DNA of 14,248 nt from the NCBI GenBank assembly GCA_038248745.1, contig JBBRXC010000031.1, positions 1-14,248 of the forward strand. The letters run 5' to 3'. Source of the stretch: JAENWH01 sp038248745. Lineage in GTDB: Bacteria > Bacillota > Clostridia > Peptostreptococcales > Anaerovoracaceae. Made by a program: the position numbers and the translations under genes. The notes under the pieces are model-generated. The model did no database searches. It was not told the DNA's origin and was given only the letters and a program-made list of their open reading frames with translations. Below, piece by piece: positions 1-6,089 of this stretch. How positions within the stretch are numbered: the first letter of the stretch is position 1; each line of letters opens with the position of its first letter.

Positions 1-62
1 ACCATAAGCAAAAGCATAATCGTTGCTACGGGACGTTTTATAGCCAGACTTGAAATATTCAT
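1..62 (-). CDS. RND efflux permease, N-terminal start only (cut by window edge)
   Basis: Only about 20 codons are present, from an ATG at 62 running off the left edge. The peptide begins MNISSLAIKRPVAT and continues into a run of Ile, Met and Leu. This matches the N-terminus of AcrB/HAE1-type RND permeases, where a short amphipathic stretch with a KRPVAT-like motif precedes the first membrane helix. AAGGAG lies 7 nt before the start. The gene begins 11 bp after the stop of the membrane-fusion adaptor on the same strand, the usual adaptor-permease order, so the two are probably co-transcribed. In a Gram-positive cell such a pump would act in the single membrane. The family call rests on a short peptide plus context. 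Confidence 0.72.
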   Translation of the reverse strand, partial: MNISSLAIKRPVATIMLLLM

Positions 63-73
63 GGGCTTTCTCC

Positions 74-1234
74 TTATTTTGTAATATTGACTTCAACACC
101 TTCTGTAATATATTGCTGGCCTTCAATAACAATCACTTCATCCTCTTTAAGTCCTGTTAATACTTCAACGGAGGTACCGTTATCAAGACCTGTGGTGATT
201 TCTCTATATTTAGGAAGGTTATTTTCTATGATGACCACTAATGATTTCCCGTTTTTTACGATGACGGAATCTGAAGGAATTGAAAGAACCTGTTCTCGTT
301 CTGCAGAAATTACTCTAACCTCAGCAAACATTCCCGCTTTCACTATATTTGTTTCATCTTTCACCAATATTTCGACAGGATAGGTTAAGGTCCCCTTGGC
401 AGGAGCTGGAGAAAGAGCGGTAATGGTTCCTGCAAAAGTTTTGTCAGCTAAGGTGCTGATAACTATTTCCACATTATCCCCGGGTTTTACCTGGCCAACT
501 AAATATTCTGAGATATTTGTCTTGATCACCAGGCTACTCACGTTTGCGATGGAGGCTGCAGGGGCTCCCGGCGAAGCCATTGAGCCTACAGAAACATTGA
601 GCGAAGTAACAAAGCCGTCAATAGGTGATTTGACATTTGCATTTCCATAAGCCTCACTAGCTAATTGATAGGAGGCAAGGGCAGATTCATATTGGACTTT
701 TGATTGCTCGAAATCTATCAGTGAAACAGCACCTTCTTTATATAAAATAGACATTCGTTCATAAGAAGTTTTAGCAAAATTATAGGACGAAGCCGTTTGA
801 TTATAGTTCGCTGAAATTTGGGCTTTATCTAGTTCAAAAAGGACGGTCCCTTTAGAAACTTGATCCCCTATTTTAACATGAACCGTAGTCACTTCGCCTG
901 AAGCCATAGGCATGATGGAAACCTCTTCGACTGGTTCAATTCTACCGGTTATAGGAGAAGTGGCGGTTATTGAAGCAATTTTAACTTGATCAACCTTCAC
1001 ATTAATGACGGATGCTTCTTGAGTGGTATTGTCTGATAAAAATTGAAAAATACGAAAACCGACGATTAATAATACAATGAATGCCAGTATAACTAACACT
1101 ATTTTCCTTTTATTTCTTTTATTCCCTTTCACAGATATTTTATTTCCATCAGCCGCTGACACTGCTCCAACCTGTTCCTGTGAAATAGATTGAGACTGTT
1201 CGCCAGTACTTGAATTCTTCGTTTTTTGTTCCAC
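74..1234 (-). CDS. RND/HlyD-family efflux periplasmic adaptor (membrane-fusion protein)
   Basis: This is the adaptor subunit of a three-part-type drug or metabolite efflux pump; it is anchored in the membrane and binds the RND permease. From the chosen start the protein has 386 residues. It has a charged Ser/Gln-rich cytoplasmic N-terminus, a basic KGNKRNKRK stretch, one hydrophobic segment at about residues 45-65, then two lipoyl-like halves (around ITGRIEPVEEV...GDQVSKGTVLFELD and VKSPIDGFVTSLNVSVG) enclosing an alpha-helical hairpin, and a beta-barrel and membrane-proximal domain. I chose GTG at 1234 because AGGAGG sits 8 nt upstream. Longer readings from ATG 1255 or GTG 1264 have no ribosome site and would start within the operator and almost at the predicted transcription start. 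The permease gene follows 11 bp downstream. Substrate cannot be told from sequence. Confidence 0.88.
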   Translation of the reverse strand: MEQKTKNSSTGEQSQSISQEQVGAVSAADGNKISVKGNKRNKRKIVLVILAFIVLLIVGFRIFQFLSDNTTQEASVINVKVDQVKIASITATSPITGRIEPVEEVSIMPMASGEVTTVHVKIGDQVSKGTVLFELDKAQISANYNQTASSYNFAKTSYERMSILYKEGAVSLIDFEQSKVQYESALASYQLASEAYGNANVKSPIDGFVTSLNVSVGSMASPGAPAASIANVSSLVIKTNISEYLVGQVKPGDNVEIVISTLADKTFAGTITALSPAPAKGTLTYPVEILVKDETNIVKAGMFAEVRVISAEREQVLSIPSDSVIVKNGKSLVVIIENNLPKYREITTGLDNGTSVEVLTGLKEDEVIVIEGQQYITEGVEVNITK

Positions 1235-1242
1235 TTTATATT

Positions 1243-1248
1243 CCTCCT
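1243..1248 (-). promoter_or_regulatory. Ribosome binding site that decides the adaptor start
   Basis: AGGAGG on the minus strand, 8 nt before GTG 1234. It lies inside the reading frame if translation started at ATG 1255, which argues for the shorter product. Confidence 0.6.
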
Positions 1249-1257
1249 GTTTCATCC

Positions 1258-1269
1258 GACCCACTGGTC
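1258..1269. promoter_or_regulatory. Operator-like palindrome, downstream copy (TetR type)
   Basis: GACC-CACT-GGTC on the plus strand, a 4+4 bp inverted repeat. It shares the core GACCCAnnGGTCA with the copy at 1314-1329. It lies just downstream of the -10 box and covers the region after the predicted transcription start. Palindromes of this shape upstream of RND pumps are usually TetR/AcrR-family sites; no regulator gene is in the window. Confidence 0.55.
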
Positions 1270-1277
1270 AATAAGTA

Positions 1278-1306
1278 ATAATATAATAATCGATGGGATA
1301 AGTCAA
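1278..1306 (-). promoter_or_regulatory. Sigma-A promoter of the RND efflux operon
   Basis: On the minus strand TTGACT (plus 1301-1306) is followed by a 17-bp spacer and TATTAT (plus 1278-1283). Spacing and hexamers fit a vegetative promoter. Transcription would start near 1271, giving a leader of about 37 nt to GTG 1234. The promoter is flanked on both sides by matching palindromes. Confidence 0.6.
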
Positions 1307-1313
1307 TAATATA

Positions 1314-1329
1314 CTGACCCAAAGGTCAG
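1314..1329. promoter_or_regulatory. Operator-like palindrome, upstream copy (TetR type)
   Basis: CTGACC-CAAA-GGTCAG, a perfect 6+6 bp inverted repeat with a 4-bp centre, located just upstream of the -35 box of the efflux promoter. Its core matches the downstream copy, with a 58-bp offset. Confidence 0.6.
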
Positions 1330-1380
1330 ATTAATTTCGACTATATTTCTCATTATTTTTGTTTTGTGATTTACTAACTG

Positions 1381-1389
1381 TGGTATAAT
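1381..1389 (+). promoter_or_regulatory. Extended -10 promoter upstream of nth
   Basis: TGGTATAAT, a perfect -10 (1384-1389) with the TGn extension. There is no good -35 at 16-18 bp, as expected for an extended -10 promoter. A very similar TGGTATAAT lies before rpoN. The leader to nth would be about 65 nt. Confidence 0.5.
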
Positions 1390-1462
1390 CAATTTGCTGT
1401 AAATAAGCTGAATAAGATAGAGCAATAAGTTAAAGCGAAGGAATCAAACAAAGGCAAAAAAA

Positions 1463-2152
1463 ATGGGAACAAATAAAGAGAAGCCAAGGGTAGCCAACAA
1501 AGGCAAAAAAGGGGAAAAAGCAAAATTTAATACGGAAGAGATCAATAAAATTCTTGATATTTTAGACCATACATATCCAAATGCTGAATGTGCACTTCAT
1601 TTTGAGAGTATCTTTCAGCTTCTAATTGCCGTTACTCTTTCAGCGCAGACAACAGATAAAAGTGTGAACACAGTCACAAAAAATCTATTTGAAAAATATC
1701 CAAACGCAGCACAACTTAGTGAGGCTGACGTAGAAGAAGTGGAAGGTATCATCAAACGAATTGGCATGTATAAAACGAAAACAAAAAATATTATAGCAAT
1801 AAGTAGAATAATAAGTAAAAACTTTGATGGAAAAGTCCCTGAAGAATATGAAGAATTAACAAAGCTTCCTGGCGTGGGGAGAAAAACGGCGAATGTTGTT
1901 TTATCGGTGGGATTTGGGGAACAAAGAATCGCAGTAGACACCCATGTTTTTAGAGTAGCAAACAGGATTGGCATAGGAAGTGGAAACGATGTATTAAGCA
2001 CCGAGTTGTCGTTAATGGAAAATATTCCAAGAGAAAGATGGACACAAACGCACCACGGCTTGATATTCCATGGAAGAAACTGCTGTAATGCAAGAAAACC
2101 AAATTGTGAAGAATGCCCCATAAGTGAATATTGCCAGTCAAGCCCATTATAA
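1463..2152 (+). CDS. nth: Endonuclease III, [4Fe-4S] DNA glycosylase/AP lyase
   Basis: This base-excision repair enzyme removes oxidised pyrimidines and cuts the strand at the resulting abasic site. The protein has 229 residues, slightly longer than the usual 210 or so, because of a Lys-rich N-terminal extension of about 20 residues. The helix-hairpin-helix LPGVGRKTA is at 135-143 with the catalytic lysine K141. The catalytic aspartate is D159 in VDTHVFRVANR. The iron-sulfur loop reads C208-x6-C215-x2-C218-x5-C224. The start is ATG 1463, with only a weak upstream AAAGG. The segment AACAAAGGCAAAAAA occurs both just before the start (1447-1461) and inside the extension (1496-1510), so the extension may be a duplication product. 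The last residues (SSPL and stop) are encoded by the repeat that begins at 2140. Confidence 0.95.
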   Translation: MGTNKEKPRVANKGKKGEKAKFNTEEINKILDILDHTYPNAECALHFESIFQLLIAVTLSAQTTDKSVNTVTKNLFEKYPNAAQLSEADVEEVEGIIKRIGMYKTKTKNIIAISRIISKNFDGKVPEEYEELTKLPGVGRKTANVVLSVGFGEQRIAVDTHVFRVANRIGIGSGNDVLSTELSLMENIPRERWTQTHHGLIFHGRNCCNARKPNCEECPISEYCQSSPL

Positions 2153-2213
2153 GCCCATTATAAGCATCCGACATTGGGCTTCAAGCCCATTATAAGCATC
2201 CGACATTGGGCTT
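2140..2213. repeat. Tandem 31-bp hairpin repeats at the nth 3' end
   Basis: Two identical 31-bp units, 2151-2181 and 2183-2213, are preceded by an 11-bp partial copy (AAGCCCATTAT, 2140-2150) that contains the end of nth. Each unit begins AAGCCCA and ends TGGGCTT, so each can form a 7-bp stem with a loop of about 17 nt. The second is followed by GGTTTTC, a poor U-tract, so it may act as a weak terminator for nth. Confidence 0.85.
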
Positions 2214-2270
2214 GGTTTTCACGGAACCTTTGCAATCACTCATTTGTGCTTTAAGCGGTAATAGGGAACC

Positions 2271-2279
2271 TGTGGATAA
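2271..2279 (-). promoter_or_regulatory. DnaA box (perfect consensus), left
   Basis: TGTGGATAA is the complement of TTATCCACA, the consensus DnaA box. It lies in the left arm of the palindrome, with two extra matching bases (CC) shared with the right-hand copy. Confidence 0.55.
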
Positions 2280-2357
2280 CTTTTATGAGGTATGAAGTCA
2301 AACCTACAACGATCGAAAAGACATTAATCAAATATATATCGATTGAATATACGAAAG

Positions 2358-2409
2358 AATGAGCATGTAGAAAAATGTGTTTTTTATCACATTGATTTCC
2401 ATACTCATT
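2358..2409. repeat. Central stem-loop of the palindrome
   Basis: AATGAG-c-ATG (2358-2367) pairs with CAT-a-CTCATT (2400-2409). Inside it GAAA pairs with TTTC, and AATGTG (2374-2379) pairs with CACATT (2388-2393) around an AT-rich loop. This gives a long hairpin with small bulges at the axis of the larger inverted repeat. Confidence 0.6.
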
Positions 2410-2421
2410 ATATTTAAGAAT

Positions 2422-2479
2422 TTATTCAATTGGTTCTGAGAAGAACTTATTCAATTGGTTCTGAGAAAACTTATCCACA
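2422..2479 (+). repeat. Tandem 25-bp repeats leading into a perfect DnaA box
   Basis: TTATTCAATTGGTTCTGAG occurs at 2422 and again at 2447, 25 bp apart. A third unit begins 24 bp later at 2471 but reads TTATCCACA, a perfect DnaA box (2471-2479). The first nine bases of the two earlier units (TTATTCAAT) are degenerate relatives of that box. Confidence 0.7.
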
Positions 2480-2494
2480 GGACGATTTTTGCAA

Positions 2495-2523
2495 AACCCA
2501 CCAACTGCAAGGGTTATTTTTTT
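2495..2523 (+). terminator. Weak rho-independent terminator candidate
   Basis: AACCC (2495-2499) and GGGTT (2511-2515) can pair around an 11-nt loop, followed by A and seven Ts (2517-2523). The stem is only 5 bp, so this is a tentative end for plus-strand transcripts reading out of nth. Confidence 0.3.
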
Positions 2524-2544
2524 CACAAACCAAATGTCGGATGC

Positions 2545-3048
2545 TTATAATGGGTTTGCCCCACAACACTTTTTGTATTTTTTGCCACTGCCGCATGGGC
2601 ATGGATCGTTTCTGCCAGGTTCTTTTTCCTTGACGACAGTTTTGGATCGCTTATAGGAAGTGATAATTGATTCTCTTGTGTCTTCGCTTAAAATCACTTC
2701 CCATTGAGGTAATGAAAAGAGATACTCTGCATCAGCGATCAGCATGTTGTAATAAAGTTTTTCGAAGTCGATATCAAGATATATTTCAGAATCGTCATCG
2801 AAAGACTTGAAATCTTGGATATTTATAAGACTTGCATTTATACCATCAAGAAATCCCATAAAGATGATTGGATCGGCCTGGAACTCGGTAATGAGTTCTT
2901 TAAAAGTGCCACTGATTTTTTTTAAAGGATTATCAAGGATTTTTATATAAATGGCTTTTTCGGTTGAACTATATTTTTCCCAAAAATCAGGAAAAGTTTC
3001 ATCCGTCTGATTGTCAATTAAGTTTTCCCATTGTTCAAATAGTGTCAT
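2545..3048 (-). CDS. SEC-C metal-binding motif protein
   Basis: The 167-residue protein has a C-terminal SEC-C motif: GRNDPCPCGSGKKYKKCCG at 145-163, with C150, C152, C161 and C162 as the expected zinc ligands. The motif is known from the SecA C-terminus and from many small accessory proteins. The first 130 or so residues are acidic and mostly helical and I do not recognise them as a named domain, so the function is unknown. The ATG overlaps the hom stop as ATGA, with AGGAGG inside the end of hom, so it is translationally coupled to hom. The final residues ANPL and the stop come from the inverted end of the neighbouring palindrome. The product is probably cytoplasmic: no signal peptide or membrane segment is visible. 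Confidence 0.82.
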   Translation of the reverse strand: MTLFEQWENLIDNQTDETFPDFWEKYSSTEKAIYIKILDNPLKKISGTFKELITEFQADPIIFMGFLDGINASLINIQDFKSFDDDSEIYLDIDFEKLYYNMLIADAEYLFSLPQWEVILSEDTRESIITSYKRSKTVVKEKEPGRNDPCPCGSGKKYKKCCGANPL

Positions 3049-4040
3049 AATTTACCTCCTGTAGTTTCACAATTTTTAATAGATTTTACTATTTCTAGCA
3101 CATCTCCCATAATGGCACTTCCTGTAGGAAGGGGGCCAGCACCTTTTCCATAAAACATTAATTCATCCACTGCATTGCCTTTCACAAATATTGCGTTAAA
3201 TTCATTATTTACACCGGCAAGGGGATGTTCGTTTGGTATAAGGACAGGTTTGACCGAGTATTCAAGTGTATTGTCTGTCATTTTTGCGGACGCAATAAGC
3301 TTGATTTTACAGCCTTTTTCTTTTGCATCATTAATTTCTTTTTTTGTAATTTTACTGATACCCAATGTTGGGATATCTTCTGGCGCAACCCTTACATTAA
3401 ATACTAATGACATCAGTATAGATAGCTTGTTTGCAATATCGAGGCCTTCAACATCTGCTGTAGGATCAGCCTCAGCAAAGCCTTTTTCCTGTGCTGTCTT
3501 AAGGACGTCTTCATAATTCAGACCAAAATCTGTCATTTGAGTTAATATGTAATTTGTTGTACCATTTAATATTCCAAGAATTTCTTCAAATTGATTTGCG
3601 CCTAAAACGGTTGTTAAGGCATTAATAATCGGAATGCCCCCGCCTACGCTGGCTTCAAAACGAAATTCAACACCATTTTCCTTTGCTGTATCAACCAGTA
3701 TGTCATAATTAGCGGCTACCGCCGCTTTATTAGCTGTCACTACATGTTTTTTATGTTTCATTGCTTCAAGCATGAATGAGGTGGCGGGTTCAATTCCCCC
3801 AAGCAACTCAATGACTATTGAAATTTCAGGATCCGTAAATATATCGTTTGGATTTTGGGTGAACTGATCTTTTGACACAGTTACGCCTCTGTCCCGATTG
3901 ACATCCTTTTCAAGTATTTTTGTAATTTCGATGTCAACGCCTGCGTTTTTCGAAATTATCGTCTTGTTCATTTCCAGGGTTTTATAAGTGCCTGTTCCAA
4001 TGTTTCCAAAGCCCATAAGACCAACCTTGACTGTATTCAT
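3045..4040 (-). CDS. hom: Homoserine dehydrogenase, short form without ACT domain
   Basis: It reduces aspartate semialdehyde to homoserine with NAD(P)H, the branch step to threonine and methionine. The 331-residue protein has a Rossmann motif GFGNIG at 10-15, the TANK lysine K105, NGTTNYI at 159-165, and the family signature GFAEADPTADVEG with E190, D201 and K205 in catalytic positions. It ends shortly after YGKGAGPLPTGSAI (297-310), the end of the catalytic domain. The C-terminal ACT regulatory domain found in the usual forms of about 430 residues is absent. No frameshift is evident: the stop forms an orderly ATGA overlap with the next gene. Allosteric control by threonine through ACT is therefore not expected. 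AGGAGG lies 6 nt before the ATG at 4040. Confidence 0.95.
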   Translation of the reverse strand: MNTVKVGLMGFGNIGTGTYKTLEMNKTIISKNAGVDIEITKILEKDVNRDRGVTVSKDQFTQNPNDIFTDPEISIVIELLGGIEPATSFMLEAMKHKKHVVTANKAAVAANYDILVDTAKENGVEFRFEASVGGGIPIINALTTVLGANQFEEILGILNGTTNYILTQMTDFGLNYEDVLKTAQEKGFAEADPTADVEGLDIANKLSILMSLVFNVRVAPEDIPTLGISKITKKEINDAKEKGCKIKLIASAKMTDNTLEYSVKPVLIPNEHPLAGVNNEFNAIFVKGNAVDELMFYGKGAGPLPTGSAIMGDVLEIVKSIKNCETTGGKL

Positions 4041-4069
4041 AAAAATCCTCCTTAAACACTAATCTCAAA

Positions 4070-4098
4070 ATTATATAACAAAACAGAAAATTTGTCTT
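4070..4098 (-). promoter_or_regulatory. Promoter of hom-SEC-C operon
   Basis: On the minus strand AAGACA (plus 4093-4098), a 17-bp spacer, then a perfect TATAAT (plus 4070-4075). The leader to hom would be about 23 nt. The divergent trmL promoter must lie in the same 108-bp AT-rich gap, but I could not place it with confidence. Confidence 0.45.
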
Positions 4099-4148
4099 TA
4101 TAAAATGCGAAAAAAAATATATTATATATAAGATAGGGGGGTTAAACT

Positions 4149-4619
4149 ATGCCAATACATATTGTTTTTGTTGAACCAGAAATACCACCGAATACGGGGA
4201 ATATTGCCAGGTCTTGCGCAGCAACGGGAAGCGTGCTCCATCTAATAGAACCGTTGGGATTTTCTATCGACGAAAAAAGCGTCAGACGGGCCGGTCTTGA
4301 TTACTGGCAGTTCGTAAATTTGGAAGTACATAAGAGCCTGGAGGATTTTTTGGAAAAATATGGGGATCGGAACATGTATCTTGCAACAACAAAAGGAAAT
4401 AAGTTATATTCTGAAGTTTCCTATAAAGATGGGGATATGCTTCTCTTTGGTAAAGAAACGGCAGGCTTGCCGAAAGACTTTATTGAAAAAAATCAAAACA
4501 AAACAGTTAGAATCCCAATGAGTATGGATACGAGGCTTAGATCGTTAAATCTTTCAAATTCAGCAAATATTATTTTGTTTGAAGCCTTAAGGCAATTAGG
4601 CTTTCCAAACCTAAAATAA
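4149..4619 (+). CDS. trmL: tRNA (cytidine(34)-2'-O)-methyltransferase, SPOUT family
   Basis: It methylates the ribose of the wobble nucleotide of leucine tRNAs using S-adenosylmethionine. The 156-residue length is typical for this minimal SPOUT enzyme. Motifs seen are PNTGNIAR (14-21), FGKETAGLP (100-108, the SAM-binding knot) and RSLNLSNSA (131-139), in the order of the TrmL/YibK family. A G-rich ribosome site (AGGGGGG, 4134-4140) precedes the ATG. It is divergent from hom and lies 42 bp before rpoN on the same strand. Distinguishing it from other SpoU-like small methyltransferases is by length and motifs only, but the fit is good. Confidence 0.92.
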   Translation: MPIHIVFVEPEIPPNTGNIARSCAATGSVLHLIEPLGFSIDEKSVRRAGLDYWQFVNLEVHKSLEDFLEKYGDRNMYLATTKGNKLYSEVSYKDGDMLLFGKETAGLPKDFIEKNQNKTVRIPMSMDTRLRSLNLSNSANIILFEALRQLGFPNLK

Positions 4620-4621
4620 AA

Positions 4622-4630
4622 TGGTATAAT
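4622..4630 (+). promoter_or_regulatory. Extended -10 promoter before rpoN
   Basis: TGGTATAAT with a perfect TATAAT at 4625-4630, in the 42-bp gap between trmL and rpoN. No convincing -35 is present. It would start transcription about 25 nt before the rpoN ATG. Confidence 0.5.
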
Positions 4631-4661
4631 AATTGCAAGAAATTTCCCAAAAGAGGCAAAG

Positions 4662-6089
4662 ATGAAACTTGGATATGGCTTAACAATTGAACAGTCGCAA
4701 AAGTTAGTGATGACTCCTGAATTAATTCAGGCAATACAAATTCTCCAGTTTAACACGCAGGAGCTGGAGAGTTATGTCCAAGAACAACTGCTGGCAAACC
4801 CTGTACTTGAAAACGAAAATCCCGTGGAACCAATCAAAGAAGAACGTACAGAATCTTTGGAACCAATAGAACAGAAAACGGAAAAGGCGAAAGAAGAAAC
4901 TATAGAGATTGAGTGGCAGGAAAAGATTTCAGAACAAGGGTATGATGATATTAGTTATAAACAGTATGAACATAAGACTGAAAGCGCGGAATATTCATAT
5001 GAACAATATACAAGCGCTGAAATCACCTTACCTGAACATCTTTTGTTTCAGCTGCAATTTGCACCTATTAAGAGGGGCTGCAAAGAAATTGGAAAATATA
5101 TCATAGAATCCCTGGATGATAACGGTTATATGACACTGACCATTGAAGAAATCTCGTCTGCTTTTAAAACCACAAAGCAAAATATTGAGATTGTTTTAGC
5201 AGTAATACAAACCTTTGAGCCCTCTGGCGTAGGAGCAAGAGATTTGAAGGAGTGTTTGCTGATACAACTCAGAAACAAAGGAGTCATTAATAATGCGGTG
5301 GAGGCGGTGATCAATAACTGTCTGGAGGACATCGCTTCAAACCGTATTAATGTGATCTCAAAAGAACTGGGTTTAACGAATAAGGAAGTTCAGGATATAG
5401 GAGATTTGATTCGCAGTCTTGAGCCCAAACCAGGAAGAGAATTCGCCACACAAGCTTCCACCAGATATATTGTGCCGGATGTTTTGGTTGAAAAAATAGA
5501 TGATGAGTATATTGTAACGGTCAATGAAACAAGTGCGCCGAGACTTACGATAAGCCCGTATTACCAAAGACTGATGCATGAATCAGAACAAGATCCAAAT
5601 CTTGCCAGTTTTTTGTCGGGTAGATTTAATTCAGCCGTCTGGTTAATTAAAAGTATAGAACAAAGAAAGCAAACGATATATAATGTGGTGAAAGCGGTGG
5701 TTAAATACCAGAAGGACTTCTTTGATTGCGGGAGCAAACATTTAAAGACGTTGACCCTAAAGCAAATTGCTGAGGATGTTGGCATTCACGAATCTACTGT
5801 AAGCCGCTCTATCAATGGAAAGTATATGCAGACACCGAGAGGCGTCTTTGAAATAAAGTATTTTTTTAAAAGTGGTGTTGCAGATGAAAAGGGTGTTGGG
5901 ATTTCATCTTCAAGTATAAAAACTTTTATAAAGGAGATTATTACAGAAGAAAATCAGGCTTCCCCGTTTAGCGATCAGGACATGGTGGCATTACTCAGTG
6001 AAAAAGGGATAGAATTGTCTAGAAGAACTGTTGCAAAATATAGAGATGAATTAAAAATACCTTCTTCTTCAAAGAGGAAGAGATATTAA
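4662..6089 (+). CDS. rpoN: RNA polymerase sigma-54 factor
   Basis: This sigma factor directs polymerase to -24/-12 promoters that need an AAA+ enhancer-binding activator. The 475-residue protein has the Gln-rich region I (MKLGYGLTIEQSQKLVMTPE, residues 1-20, with helices to about 50), an acidic linker at about 50-120, the core-binding domain at about 120-320, the helix-turn-helix LKQIAEDVGIHESTVSRSI (366-384), and the RpoN box SRRTVAKYRD (453-462; consensus begins with Ala). It ends in a basic KRKRY tail. AGAGG lies 6 nt before the ATG. The last codons form the first copy of a 36-bp tandem repeat. It directly precedes gap, the place where many Firmicutes carry cggR, sometimes with sigma-54 before it. 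Confidence 0.97.
   Translation: MKLGYGLTIEQSQKLVMTPELIQAIQILQFNTQELESYVQEQLLANPVLENENPVEPIKEERTESLEPIEQKTEKAKEETIEIEWQEKISEQGYDDISYKQYEHKTESAEYSYEQYTSAEITLPEHLLFQLQFAPIKRGCKEIGKYIIESLDDNGYMTLTIEEISSAFKTTKQNIEIVLAVIQTFEPSGVGARDLKECLLIQLRNKGVINNAVEAVINNCLEDIASNRINVISKELGLTNKEVQDIGDLIRSLEPKPGREFATQASTRYIVPDVLVEKIDDEYIVTVNETSAPRLTISPYYQRLMHESEQDPNLASFLSGRFNSAVWLIKSIEQRKQTIYNVVKAVVKYQKDFFDCGSKHLKTLTLKQIAEDVGIHESTVSRSINGKYMQTPRGVFEIKYFFKSGVADEKGVGISSSSIKTFIKEIITEENQASPFSDQDMVALLSEKGIELSRRTVAKYRDELKIPSSSKRKRY

Larger units (their letters stand above)
2151..2556. repeat. Large imperfect palindrome (MITE-like or replication-related), no gene inside
   Basis: The 20-mer CCCATTATAAGCATCCGACA is present at 2154-2173 and 2186-2205 and, in inverted orientation, at 2535-2554. 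Further in, CCTGTGGATAA (2269-2279) is mirrored by TTATCCACAGG (2471-2481). Between these, segments such as ACCTTTGCA on the left and the complement of TGCAAGGGTT on the right also correspond. A hairpin lies near the centre (2358-2409). The axes of these pairs all fall between about 2354 and 2384, so the interval behaves as one degenerate inverted repeat. I found no convincing coding frame in it. It could be a non-autonomous mobile element, a DnaA-titrating site, or a structured convergent terminator region. Confidence 0.7.

Noticed and set aside
87..650. Two plus-strand open frames opposite the efflux adaptor
   Set aside because: Both mirror the adaptor reading frame and have composition typical of antisense shadows.
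1615..2121. Long antisense open frame opposite nth
   Set aside because: nth has complete catalytic and iron-sulfur motifs; the antisense frame has no recognisable motif or ribosome site and is a shadow.
2151..2556. Chromosomal origin oriC
   Set aside because: Only two perfect DnaA boxes, no dnaA, dnaN, recF, rpmH or rnpA nearby, and ordinary metabolic neighbours.
2430..2633. 67-codon plus-strand open frame spanning the right end of the palindrome
   Set aside because: It runs through repeats and then antisense of the SEC-C motif, and has no ribosome site.
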